Positions 55,709 through 64,000 of a stretch of 64,000 nucleotides of DNA are shown piece by piece. Under the pieces are notes generated by a model. It saw nothing but the letters and a program-made list of their open reading frames with translations. It did no database searches and was not told where the DNA came from. Made by a program: the position numbers and the translations under genes. The stretch lies in contig DYHW01000001.1 in assembly GCA_020723965.1 (NCBI GenBank), positions 775,995 through 839,994 on the forward strand. The letters are read 5' to 3'. Positions within the stretch are counted from its first letter, which is position 1; each line of letters starts with the position of its first letter. Source of the stretch: Melioribacter sp. GTDB lineage: Bacteria > Bacteroidota > Ignavibacteria > Ignavibacteriales > Melioribacteraceae.

Positions 55709-58312
55709 GTGAAAAAATTGCTATTTCTACCGATACTTATCATCTTCTTATTTATACTTTCATCTTGCAGCATCTTTAATCCGCCAGATAAATACAGCTC
55801 CGAAGAAAAATACAGCACAACTAAGAATCTAGGCGCTCCTTCAATAGTTAATGAAATGTTGGAAAATGCCCGCCGTGATTATGTAAATGCTATTTATCAG
55901 CAGAAGTTAGGTTTTAAGGCTGAAGCCCTTAATTATTTTGAATCGGCTCTTTCTATAGTTAACAAGTTGAGTTACTATCCTAATATTGAGGAGAACGTTG
56001 CATATGTTGAATTAGAGAATTCGATTGTTGAAGATTACCAAAAATATATTGAGAGTTTAGAAGAATTGCCTGAGAATGCTTCTAAAAGCGCATTAGAGGA
56101 ATGGATGAATAAAAAAATTACAGATATAGATATAGAAGAAGATTCTGTAATTGTTGAAGAAGAAAAAAGTACAATTGTAGTAGTTGGCGATTTTCCGTTA
56201 GAAGTCAATCGTCACGTTGAACAGTACATAGAGTATTTCAACGGTAGAGGAAGAAAATACATAGAAAGTTGGTTATCTCGTTCCGGTAAATATTTTCCTT
56301 TAATGGCAAGAATTTTTGCCGAAGAAAAAGTGCCTCAGCAATTGATCTTTTTGAGTATGGTAGAGAGCGGATTAAATCCTTTTGCTCGTTCTTGGGCACG
56401 CGCCGTTGGGCTCTGGCAATTTGTTCGTGGAACGGGACGACTTTATGATCTTGAGATAAATTTCCATATTGATGAAAGGAGAGACCCTGAAAAAGCTACA
56501 CGAGCTGCCGCAAGACATTTAAGAGATCTATACTACTCTTTGGGCGATTGGTATCTTGCAATAGCATCTTATAACAGCGGTGAAGGAAGAGTGCGTAAAG
56601 CAATTCGTAGAGCGGTTACAAGCAATTTCTGGGCATTGAGAAATCACCTGCCAAGAGAAACAAGAAATTACGTTCCCCAGTATATAGCAGTAACAATAAT
56701 TGCCAGTCAGCCAGAAAAATATGGATTTACGAACATTCAGTATGAAAAACCGCACGAGTTTACAACTCATAAAATAAATGATGCTATTGATCTCAACATT
56801 TTAGCAAAGTGTGCTGGTATAAGCGTAGAGTTGTTACGAGAAATGAACCCGGAATTAACACAAAATGCAACACCCCCTAACTTTGACGGCGGTTATCCTA
56901 TAAAAATTCCGGTAAAATCCTATGATGCTTTTGTAGAAAACATTAAAAACATTCCGGAAGAAGCAAGAGTCCAATTCCTAACGCATACAGTTAGGCAGGG
57001 GGAAAAGCTTTCTGAAATCGCAAAAAAATATGATTTGAGCATTTCACAATTAGCAGATCTGAATGGCATCTCAGCAAAGTTAAAATTGTATCCAGGCGCT
57101 GAACTTAAAATTCCCTTTTCTAAATTTGATGAAGATGGTTTAACTGTTAATACGGATCTGCTTCCTGCTATAGAAGATGAAATTAAATCGCTCGATGAAA
57201 ATCCTTCTTACAAACTTTACATCACTAATAATTCTGATCAAGATAAATTTAGCAGACTATATCAAGAAATGTCCGCCGATTCAATTAAATATCTTGTTCC
57301 CGAGGGAAAAAATTCTATAAAGTACACTGTTAAAAGTAATGATAACCTGATTAGTATTGGGAGTCTATTCAATGTTCGTGTATCAGATATTCGGAACTGG
57401 AACAATCTTCCCTATACATCCACAATTAGAGTAGGACAGGAACTGACGATCTATGTTCCATCGGAGAAAGTTGATTATTATGCTTCTATAGATAAAATGG
57501 GAGCAGTAGAAAAAAGTAATCTGCTCTTTGTCAATTCAGGCGATTCATATATAGAACATAAGATCAGAAATGGCGAGTCGCTTTCAAGCATTGCAATGAG
57601 ATACGGAGTTACTGTAAATCAATTAAAAGAATGGAACAATTTGAAGAGCGCTCAAATTCTGCGGGGCAGAAAATTGATGATCTATTCCGGCGATAGCAGA
57701 AAAATTGCAAACAGCAGCAGGGTATCGAATATTAGTGGGACAAAGATAATTTACAAAGTTCGAAAAGGAGATTCATTAGGAGAAATTGCGCGGAAGTTCG
57801 GCGTTACTACTTCGCAATTGAGAAAGTGGAATAATCTTAAAACAAATAAAATTGTTGCAGGAACAGTTTTAGTTCTTCATGGAAAAGATGCGGCAGGTTC
57901 ACTAGGCGATAATACTATTAGAAGAGAGGGGAACATTATCCGCTATACCATTAAGGAAGGGGATACAATGGGAGAAATTGCCCTCACTTTTAGGGTTTCT
58001 GTAACTGATATTCAGAAATGGAATAATCTTAAAACGAATAAACTTGTTATAGGTAAATCAATAATCTTATATTCCGATGTTGATCGTTCGAAAAAAAATT
58101 CGGATAAATTGAAAGAACGCAAAGAAGAAATTAGCGGTAAAGAATCAAACTCGGTTTCAAATAGTTCTCCTATTATTTATAAGGTAAAAGAGGGAGACAG
58201 TCTCTGGTCTATAGCAAAAAATTATAAAGTTCTTGTTGCTGAAATAATGACTTGGAACAATTTAAAGAATGACCGTGTAAAAACGGGGCAGCAGTTAAAA
58301 ATTTTTAATTAG
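55709..58312 (+). CDS. MltD-like lytic transglycosylase lipoprotein with six LysM repeats
   Basis: Periplasmic peptidoglycan-cleaving lipoprotein. The GTG at 55709 with GGAG upstream gives a lipoprotein signal ending in LSSC; a longer frame upstream is unlikely. A 100-residue N-terminal helical part is followed by the SLT domain (about 205-350) with catalytic Glu219 in SMVESGLNP, and [12 protein letters not shown]. Six LysM domains follow near 424, 536, 614, 680, 743 and 820, the last ending the protein. The domain order fits MltD; six LysM domains are more than the two of E. coli MltD. Confidence 0.9.
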   Translation: MKKLLFLPILIIFLFILSSCSIFNPPDKYSSEEKYSTTKNLGAPSIVNEMLENARRDYVNAIYQQKLGFKAEALNYFESALSIVNKLSYYPNIEENVAYVELENSIVEDYQKYIESLEELPENASKSALEEWMNKKITDIDIEEDSVIVEEEKSTIVVVGDFPLEVNRHVEQYIEYFNGRGRKYIESWLSRSGKYFPLMARIFAEEKVPQQLIFLSMVESGLNPFARSWARAVGLWQFVRGTGRLYDLEINFHIDERRDPEKATRAAARHLRDLYYSLGDWYLAIASYNSGEGRVRKAIRRAVTSNFWALRNHLPRETRNYVPQYIAVTIIASQPEKYGFTNIQYEKPHEFTTHKINDAIDLNILAKCAGISVELLREMNPELTQNATPPNFDGGYPIKIPVKSYDAFVENIKNIPEEARVQFLTHTVRQGEKLSEIAKKYDLSISQLADLNGISAKLKLYPGAELKIPFSKFDEDGLTVNTDLLPAIEDEIKSLDENPSYKLYITNNSDQDKFSRLYQEMSADSIKYLVPEGKNSIKYTVKSNDNLISIGSLFNVRVSDIRNWNNLPYTSTIRVGQELTIYVPSEKVDYYASIDKMGAVEKSNLLFVNSGDSYIEHKIRNGESLSSIAMRYGVTVNQLKEWNNLKSAQILRGRKLMIYSGDSRKIANSSRVSNISGTKIIYKVRKGDSLGEIARKFGVTTSQLRKWNNLKTNKIVAGTVLVLHGKDAAGSLGDNTIRREGNIIRYTIKEGDTMGEIALTFRVSVTDIQKWNNLKTNKLVIGKSIILYSDVDRSKKNSDKLKERKEEISGKESNSVSNSSPIIYKVKEGDSLWSIAKNYKVLVAEIMTWNNLKNDRVKTGQQLKIFN

Positions 58313-58336
58313 ATTTTCTTTTAATAACAAAAGCTG

Positions 58337-58424
58337 TTAGGGGTGTCGCCCGATTTAACGGGTGTTCTGAGAAAAACCCTTGAACCTGATCTGGGTAATG
58401 CCAGCGTAGGAAAATGGTGTAGGA
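58337..58424 (+). promoter_or_regulatory. TPP riboswitch (THI element)
   Basis: The conserved TPP aptamer core is present: GGGGTGTC near the 5' end, CTGAGA (58367-58372), ACCCTTGAACCTGATCTGG, then GTAATGCCAGCGTAGG. Thiamine pyrophosphate binding is expected to switch off the downstream genes. It stands about 90 bases ahead of the TonB receptor gene. Confidence 0.95.
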
Positions 58425-58436
58425 ATAATTAAGTGT

Positions 58437-58486
58437 AGCTGTTCCTACTTGCCGTAAGGTAAGGATTCAAAACAGCTTTTTATTTC
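58437..58486 (+). terminator. Riboswitch-controlled terminator
   Basis: AGCTGTT (58437-58443) pairs with AACAGCT (58471-58477), enclosing CTTGCC-GTAA-GGTAAG, and is followed by TTTTTATTT. A second AGCTGTT with flanking AAA at 58329-58338 just before the aptamer can pair with the same AACAGCTTTT, so two alternative folds exist. Confidence 0.8.
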
Positions 58487-58513
58487 TCAAACAATAAAAA
58501 AGTGAGGAGTAAA

Positions 58514-61009
58514 ATGAAACACTTAGTTGTTCTTTTTTTATTTTTATCAGAACTTCTTTATGCACAAGTTACTGAAATTAAAGGGCGTGTTTTAAGCGCA
58601 GAAAACAAATCCCCTTTACCGCTTGTAAATATTTTAGTGGAAGGGAAGAATATAGGCGCCGCCACAGATAACAACGGCTTCTTTGTTTTCAAGAACGAAC
58701 TGCATGAAAACGATATTCTTATTTTTAGCCACATCGGTTTTGAAACCAAGAAAATATTGGTTCAAAATTTAGTAAGCAGTTCATCCAAAGAGATATTTTT
58801 AGAAAGCAAAGTAATAACCAGCCAAACAATTCTTGTCCGCGGCAGCATTGCAAAAAGCGGAACAACTCCAATCACATTTTCGAAGATCGAGAGATCAACT
58901 CTAAGACAAACTTACACATTGCAGGATATTCCGGAAATATTGAGTTACCAGCCATCCATAACATTTTATTCTGAAAATGGAAATGGACTTGGCTACAACT
59001 ATTTAAGTATACGCGGGTTCGATCAAAGAAGGATTTCAGTTTCAATAAATGGTATTCCGCAAAATGATCCGGAAGATCATAACGTATATTGGATCAATTT
59101 CACAGATCTGCTTGAAAGCACAGAACTTTTACAAGTTCAGCGCGGCGCCGGTTCTGGAATTGTTGGTTATCCTGCCGTTGGCGGTTCTATAAATATTATT
59201 ACATCCGCCTTTTCAGATAAACCGAGAATGGAATTTTCTTCTTCACTTGGAAGTTTCAATACACGAAAATATTCTGCCAAATTTTCAAGCGGACTTATTT
59301 CAAAGAAATATTCGATCTATGCAAATCTTTCTCAAACGCTTAGCAGCGGTTATAGAAATTCTAGCTGGGTTGATCTGAAAGCTTACTATTTAAGCGCCGT
59401 ACGTTATGACGAGAACTTAACTACTCAAGTAAATATTTTTGGCGGACCGCTGGCAGATGGACTGGCTTATTCAGGTCTGCCGAAATTTGCTATCAAAAAT
59501 AAAGAGTTGCGCAAGGCGAACTATTCTTACTGGACAGCAGACGATAAAAAATATACTTACACGTTAGAAAGAAGACCGCAAGAAATAGAAAATTTTTCTC
59601 AACCTCATTTTGAATTACTAAATGAATTAAAGTTGAGTGAAGAAGTAACTTTCAACAGCGCTCTCTTCTTAGTTTTGGGCAACGGCTTTTTTGATTACGA
59701 TGGTTCATGGGCAGATACAAATTACTTTCGGCTAACAAAAAAATTCGGATTTACACCTGTTCAAAACCCGGGCAATGCTTTAATACGCGCCATGGTCGAG
59801 AATAAACAATGGGGATGGATTCCACGCGTAAGTATCAAACATAACAATGGCGAGCTGATATTAGGCGCTGAGATGAGAATTCATCGTTCTGTTCATTGGG
59901 GAAGCATCAACTTTGCAGAGAATCTTCCAATTGGATTAACAAAAGATTACCGCTACTATTATTACGAAGGAGGAAAAGATATTTTCAATTTCTATGCGCA
60001 TGAGAATCTGAAGCTCAATGAGCAGATCAATTTGTTGGCTGAAGCTCAACTTGCCTATCACCGCTATAAATTATTTAATGAGAAATATGTAGGAAATGAA
60101 TTTGAAGTGGACAATCTTTTTTTCAATCCGCGGATTGGAATAAATTATAAACACACACGACAATGGAATAGTTACATTTCGTTTGCTAAAGTTACACGAG
60201 AACCCCGGTTAAAAAACTACTACAATGCAGCAGAATCGAGCGGAGGAGAAACACCGCAATTTGAAATTAATGAATTTGGTATTTATGATTTTTCGAAACC
60301 TCTTGTTAAACCGGAATCGATGAATAATTTAGAATTTGGAACATCATTAGCCAAAGAAAATATGGGTGTTTCGTTAAATATATTTTACATGCTGTTCAAG
60401 AATGAAATTGTAAAACGAGGGCAAGTTGACCGCTTTGGGCAGCCGATTACAGGAAACATGGACCAAACAATTCATTATGGATTTGAGGCTGTTGGTAATT
60501 TTAGGTTCAATGAAATGTTTGAGTTTATTGTAAACGGTTCGCTTTCTAAAAATTATATTAACAAAGGATATACTTATGTTAGGTATAGAAATCCGATAAC
60601 AAAGAAGAGAGAAACTATTACGCTTGATCTTAGCGGGAACCGTATTAGCGGCTTTCCGGATGTAACATTGAACGCTATATTTAAATTTAATTACCAAAAG
60701 TTCTTTGCTCAGTTAAGTGGGAAATATGTAGGAGAATTCTTTACAGACAATTACGATTCAAAGTTGAGCGATTATTTGACTAAATATCCAGGCATAACAA
60801 CCTACTCTGATAATAAAGTAGATCCATATTTTATAGTGAACACTTTTGTTTCTTACGATTTTTCATTTGAACCGGCTGCAAAAGAGATGAGATTATTTTT
60901 TCAGGTAAACAATTTGTTTGATAGTTTATATGCCCCTTACGGAATTGGCGGTGAATTTTTCCCGGCGGCTGATAGAAATTTTCTTTTTGGAATTAGATTA
61001 GGATTGTAA
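58514..61009 (+). CDS. TonB-dependent outer-membrane receptor, probable thiamine (or TPP) uptake
   Basis: A signal peptide is followed by a carboxypeptidase-regulatory-like domain (about 25-110, with GRVLSAENKSPLPLVNI), a plug domain (RGFDQRRISVSINGIPQ, VQRGAGSGIVGYPAVGGS) and a 22-strand-type barrel ending in a C-terminal FGIRLGL. The 831 residues start at the ATG at 58514, preceded by GAGGAG. It is the first gene after the TPP riboswitch, which sets its substrate as thiamine or a thiamine phosphate (inference from regulation). TAATG overlap with the next gene. Confidence 0.92.
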   Translation: MKHLVVLFLFLSELLYAQVTEIKGRVLSAENKSPLPLVNILVEGKNIGAATDNNGFFVFKNELHENDILIFSHIGFETKKILVQNLVSSSSKEIFLESKVITSQTILVRGSIAKSGTTPITFSKIERSTLRQTYTLQDIPEILSYQPSITFYSENGNGLGYNYLSIRGFDQRRISVSINGIPQNDPEDHNVYWINFTDLLESTELLQVQRGAGSGIVGYPAVGGSINIITSAFSDKPRMEFSSSLGSFNTRKYSAKFSSGLISKKYSIYANLSQTLSSGYRNSSWVDLKAYYLSAVRYDENLTTQVNIFGGPLADGLAYSGLPKFAIKNKELRKANYSYWTADDKKYTYTLERRPQEIENFSQPHFELLNELKLSEEVTFNSALFLVLGNGFFDYDGSWADTNYFRLTKKFGFTPVQNPGNALIRAMVENKQWGWIPRVSIKHNNGELILGAEMRIHRSVHWGSINFAENLPIGLTKDYRYYYYEGGKDIFNFYAHENLKLNEQINLLAEAQLAYHRYKLFNEKYVGNEFEVDNLFFNPRIGINYKHTRQWNSYISFAKVTREPRLKNYYNAAESSGGETPQFEINEFGIYDFSKPLVKPESMNNLEFGTSLAKENMGVSLNIFYMLFKNEIVKRGQVDRFGQPITGNMDQTIHYGFEAVGNFRFNEMFEFIVNGSLSKNYINKGYTYVRYRNPITKKRETITLDLSGNRISGFPDVTLNAIFKFNYQKFFAQLSGKYVGEFFTDNYDSKLSDYLTKYPGITTYSDNKVDPYFIVNTFVSYDFSFEPAAKEMRLFFQVNNLFDSLYAPYGIGGEFFPAADRNFLFGIRLGL

Positions 61010-61662
61010 TGAAAAAATGTTTAATTCTTGCCAACGGACAGCCGCCTAAAAGAAAGGTTTTCGAATTTCTGAAAACTAAAGGTTATGAGACGCTTATATG
61101 TGCAGACGGCGGAGCAAACTCAGCTGTAAAACTTAATTTAATTCCCGACTATATTATTGGCGATCTCGATTCTATTAAAGCCGAGGTTTATGATTATTAT
61201 TTTGATAAATGCGAGATTGTTCAGATCAAACGGCAGAACAATACGGATGTTGAAAAATGCATCAAGTTTGCTATAAAGAAAAAATACGATGAAATTATAT
61301 TACTCGGCGCTACTGGCGATAGGCTAGACCATTCGCTTTGCAATCTTGGCATTGTTCTGAAATATTTTGAAAAAATTAAAATAAGAATCATTCATCAAAG
61401 ATCTTTACTCGAAGCTTTTGAAAAAGATGTTACTATGAAAACTGTTCCGAAAGAAATAATTTCTGTTTATGGTTTTGGTACAAAGATAAAGATCACTTCA
61501 CAAGGTTTGAAATATCAGCTTAAAAATGTTGCGCTTACTTTCGGAAAAAAAGAGAGCACAAGCAATATGGCAGCAGGCTCAGAAGCCAAATTACAAATTA
61601 AAGGAGGGCATGTTTTTGTCATTCGAGATTTTGATACGTTGAGAAAATATGGCCTCTTTTAG
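61009..61662 (+). CDS. thiN: Thiamine pyrophosphokinase
   Basis: Phosphorylates imported thiamine to thiamine pyrophosphate. The 217 residues contain CADGGANSAVKL, IGDLDSIK, NNTDVEKC and GATGDRLDHSLCNL, the ATP- and thiamine-site motifs of the family. It overlaps the receptor stop (TAATG) and its 3' end overlaps the symporter gene by 14 bases. Its presence in the riboswitch operon fits salvage of free thiamine rather than de novo synthesis. Confidence 0.95.
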   Translation: MKKCLILANGQPPKRKVFEFLKTKGYETLICADGGANSAVKLNLIPDYIIGDLDSIKAEVYDYYFDKCEIVQIKRQNNTDVEKCIKFAIKKKYDEIILLGATGDRLDHSLCNLGIVLKYFEKIKIRIIHQRSLLEAFEKDVTMKTVPKEIISVYGFGTKIKITSQGLKYQLKNVALTFGKKESTSNMAAGSEAKLQIKGGHVFVIRDFDTLRKYGLF

Positions 61663-63046
61663 TTCTGCAGATATAATTATTATCATTTCATTCTTTGCGG
61701 TTCTTTTGCTAATTGGTTTTTTTGCCAAGAAAGATAATAATAGCAGCGCAGCGGACTATCTTCTTTACGGCAGAAAAGTGGGTTTGTTTTTGTTCGTGAT
61801 GACGAATGTTTCTACTTGGTACGGCGGAATTCTTGGAGTTGGTGAATTCACATACCGTTATGGTTTATTAAGTTGGTTTACGCAGGGGCTACCTTATTAT
61901 ATATTTGCTTTTATCTTCGCAATATTTCTTGCGCCCAAAATTAGAAATGCATCGCTCTATACAATTCCGGATAAACTCGAGCAGGTATACGGAAGACAGG
62001 TCGGATTAGCAGCTTCGGTAATTATTTTTATTCTCATTTCGCCTGCGCCATACTTGCTGATGGTCGCAAATCTGATCGGTCTAATATTTAATATCGATCT
62101 TTTACCTGCTCTAATCATAAGCGTATTACTTTCCGGCGCATATTTGCTCAAAGGCGGTTATAAATCTGATCTATTTACAGACGTGTTCCAATTTTTTGTG
62201 ATGTTCATTGGGTTCTTTGTTATTGTTTTTATCTCGTTCGTTCAAATTGGAGGAACAGAGTATTTATCAAAAAATTTACCGGCAGAACATCTTAGTTTTA
62301 CTTCTAACGTTTCTCCAGTCTATATAATTGTTTGGGTTTTGATTGCACTTTGGACATTTGCTGATCCCGGCTTTCACCAACGGTGTTATGCAGCTAAAAC
62401 CGGCAGCATTGCCAGATGGGGAATAATCATTTCAATATTTTTCTGGGCTCTTTTTGATCTTCTTACAACTACAACAGGACTTTTTGCGAAGGCGGTTCTT
62501 CCGAATCTTTCAAATCCGGTTTTATCATTTCCATTGTTTGCAGAAAAAGTTTTAGGAAGCGGTTCAAAGGGTCTTTTTTATGCGGCAATGTTTGCCACAA
62601 TAATTTCAACGCTTAATAGTTTTTTATTTTTGAGCGCTACTACATTTGGGCGCGATTTTGTTTTTAAATTGAAAAAAAATTCTTCGGAATATCTATTACC
62701 AAAATACACCCGAATTGGTTTAATGATCTCTTCACTTATTGCGCTGCTGCTTGCATACTTTATTCCTTCTGTTGTTTCTCTTTGGTATCTAGTTGGAAGT
62801 ATTTGCATCCCGGGAATAATAATTCTTGTCTTCGGTGCTTATTACGAAAAGCTTACTGTTTCTAAAGTATTTGCTTTTATCGAATTAGCCGGCGCGGTTT
62901 TTATAAGTTTATTGTGGTTCTTTGTCAGAGAATATATTCAAAGTAACACTCTTAAAGAGATCGAACCGATGATACTTGGATTAAGCTTTGCTTTTGTTGT
63001 TCATATTATCGGAGTGATTTATAAGAAAAAGGTTTCTTACGGATAG
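61649..63046 (+). CDS. Sodium:solute symporter (SSS) family, candidate thiamine transporter
   Basis: A 465-residue inner-membrane transporter with about 13 helices. The unwound-helix region is TNVSTWYGGILGVGEF, and FADPGFHQRCYAAKT is a typical SSS block. The ATG overlaps thiN by 14 bases, so it is coupled to it and lies under the TPP riboswitch. That location makes it the likely thiamine carrier of the operon; the SSS family is otherwise known for sugars, amino acids, pantothenate and others. Its 3' end overlaps terC tail to tail by 41 bases. Confidence 0.9.
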   Translation: MASFSSADIIIIISFFAVLLLIGFFAKKDNNSSAADYLLYGRKVGLFLFVMTNVSTWYGGILGVGEFTYRYGLLSWFTQGLPYYIFAFIFAIFLAPKIRNASLYTIPDKLEQVYGRQVGLAASVIIFILISPAPYLLMVANLIGLIFNIDLLPALIISVLLSGAYLLKGGYKSDLFTDVFQFFVMFIGFFVIVFISFVQIGGTEYLSKNLPAEHLSFTSNVSPVYIIVWVLIALWTFADPGFHQRCYAAKTGSIARWGIIISIFFWALFDLLTTTTGLFAKAVLPNLSNPVLSFPLFAEKVLGSGSKGLFYAAMFATIISTLNSFLFLSATTFGRDFVFKLKKNSSEYLLPKYTRIGLMISSLIALLLAYFIPSVVSLWYLVGSICIPGIIILVFGAYYEKLTVSKVFAFIELAGAVFISLLWFFVREYIQSNTLKEIEPMILGLSFAFVVHIIGVIYKKKVSYG

Positions 63047-63941
63047 AAAGAATTACTGATAGAGAAAGACAAACAATTATGAAACTAAGAGAAACAATTG
63101 TGGGAATAGCGTAGAAGTCTGAGATAATCATTTTCACTCCTACATAGAAGAGAATAACTGCAACTCCAAATTTCAGATAAACAAACAGATCCACAATTCC
63201 ACTTAAAGCAAAGTAAAGAGCGCGAAGACCAAGTATGGCAAAAATATTTGAAGTGATTACAATAAATGGATCTCTTGTGATTGCTATTACGGCAGGTATT
63301 GAATCTATTGCAAATACCAGGTCGGCAGATTCTACTAAAAGAAGGGTAAGAAACAGAGGAGTTATAAAAAGCGTCTCATTTCTTCTTAAAAAGAATTTAC
63401 CATTTTGTTGATCAGTTAAAACGTTGAAATGCTTTGAAACAAATTTAATTAAACTATTTTCTTGATAGTCGATCTTTACTTCGCTTCCAAAAGCCATTTT
63501 ATAAGCAGCATATAACAATAATAATCCAAAAATGTAAATAATTGGATGAAAAATTTTTATTAAGGTAATGCCGGCAAGAATAAAAATAATTCTCATTACT
63601 ATTGCGCTGATTATTCCCCATTTAAGAACATGAGGTTGATGCTCTTCTTTTACATCCATAACGCTGAATATCATTAAGAATACAAAAAGATTATCAACCG
63701 AGAGAGACTTTTCGATAAGATAACCGGCAAGAAATTCAATTGCCTTTTTATTTCCGTCTTCAAAAAAAAACAGTATAAGAAGATTAAATAACAGAGCAGT
63801 GCCTATCCAGATACCGCTCCATTTTAAGCTCGATTTTATGCTTATCTTACCTTTTCGATGATCTGTTACATATAAATCAATATAGAACATCACTATAACG
63901 AGAAGAGAAAAGATGACCCAAAATAATAAATGATTGTGCAT
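63006..63941 (-). CDS. TerC/Alx-family integral membrane protein
   Basis: A 311-residue protein with about nine helices. TerC hallmarks are LIEKSLSVDNLFVFLM (residues around 75-90) and LVESADLVFAIDSIPA, each with conserved acidic residues, the pair believed to bind Mn or Ca. Members act in manganese efflux (Alx, MntX-like) or tellurite resistance. The start ATG at 63941 lies 59 bases from the window edge, so any upstream control element is outside view. Confidence 0.9.
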   Translation of the reverse strand: MHNHLLFWVIFSLLVIVMFYIDLYVTDHRKGKISIKSSLKWSGIWIGTALLFNLLILFFFEDGNKKAIEFLAGYLIEKSLSVDNLFVFLMIFSVMDVKEEHQPHVLKWGIISAIVMRIIFILAGITLIKIFHPIIYIFGLLLLYAAYKMAFGSEVKIDYQENSLIKFVSKHFNVLTDQQNGKFFLRRNETLFITPLFLTLLLVESADLVFAIDSIPAVIAITRDPFIVITSNIFAILGLRALYFALSGIVDLFVYLKFGVAVILFYVGVKMIISDFYAIPTIVSLSFIIVCLSLSVILSIRKKPFSYKSLR

Positions 63942-64000
63942 AATAATGTATTGGTTCAGCGGAAAATGGAATTTCGGTTGAGTTAAGTAAGGTGAAAAAG

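Noticed and set aside
1..64000. CRISPR arrays, insertion sequences, integrases, rRNA
   Set aside because: No regularly spaced repeats, transposase-like or integrase-like proteins, or rRNA sequence were seen.

Overview
The window is a gene-dense, low-GC (by eye mid-30s percent) stretch of a Gram-negative bacterial chromosome. The gene set points to an uncultured or little-studied member of the Bacteroidota/Ignavibacteriota side of the FCB group (inference, no search run): a homodimer-type pyruvate:ferredoxin oxidoreductase, a TonB-dependent receptor with a carboxypeptidase-regulatory-like N-terminal domain, large outer-membrane barrels of FCB type, a propionyl-CoA carboxylase beta chain, NiFe-hydrogenase maturation genes, frequent TTG starts, and tRNAs without encoded CCA. 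I see no CRISPR array, prophage, insertion sequence or rRNA.

Layout. 1-5.8 kb: NiFe-hydrogenase maturation operon on the minus strand, transcribed hypA-hypB-hypF-hypC-hypD-hypE with hypE cut by the window edge; a divergent nickel-permease-like gene follows. 7-9 kb: a Zn/Cd/Pb P-type ATPase behind a 412-base intergenic region rich in inverted repeats. 9.5-14 kb: pyruvate:ferredoxin oxidoreductase and a dihydroorotate-dehydrogenase-like flavoprotein. 14.4-16.3 kb: DEAD-box RNA helicase and tRNA-Leu(CAA). 16.5-26.7 kb: MsbA-type exporter with glnS, then on the minus strand gltX, a three-receiver hybrid sensor that has lost its kinase residues, clpP, trigger factor and tRNA-Leu(TAG). 26.8-33.6 kb: a probable operon of a transmembrane Ser/Thr kinase with a seven-repeat propeller ectodomain, murA, a polytopic membrane gluzincin with a C-terminal helical region, and the CCA-adding enzyme. 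33.7-45.7 kb: a tripartite export locus (TolC, MacA-like adaptor, one MacB-type ATPase, four FtsX/MacB permeases in two duplicated pairs), followed by a 1160-residue outer-membrane barrel-like protein. 45.8-55.6 kb: Nudix hydrolase, PfkB sugar kinase, mtnA, recO, HtrA protease, aroC, a metallo-beta-lactamase-fold hydrolase, a degenerate ABC permease/ATPase pair and pccB. 55.7-58.3 kb: MltD-like lipoprotein with six LysM repeats. 58.3-63 kb: a TPP riboswitch with terminator in front of a TonB receptor, thiamine pyrophosphokinase and a sodium:solute symporter, read as a thiamine uptake operon. 63-64 kb: a TerC-family membrane protein on the minus strand.

Most distinctive items: the TPP-riboswitch operon with an SSS-family symporter as candidate inner-membrane thiamine transporter; the pseudo-histidine-kinase with three receivers and a cysteine cluster; the kinase-propeller fusion upstream of murA; the duplicated permease pairs served by one ATPase; and the ABC pair with eroded Walker A and signature motifs. 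No feature convincingly marks a wholly new defence or mobile system.
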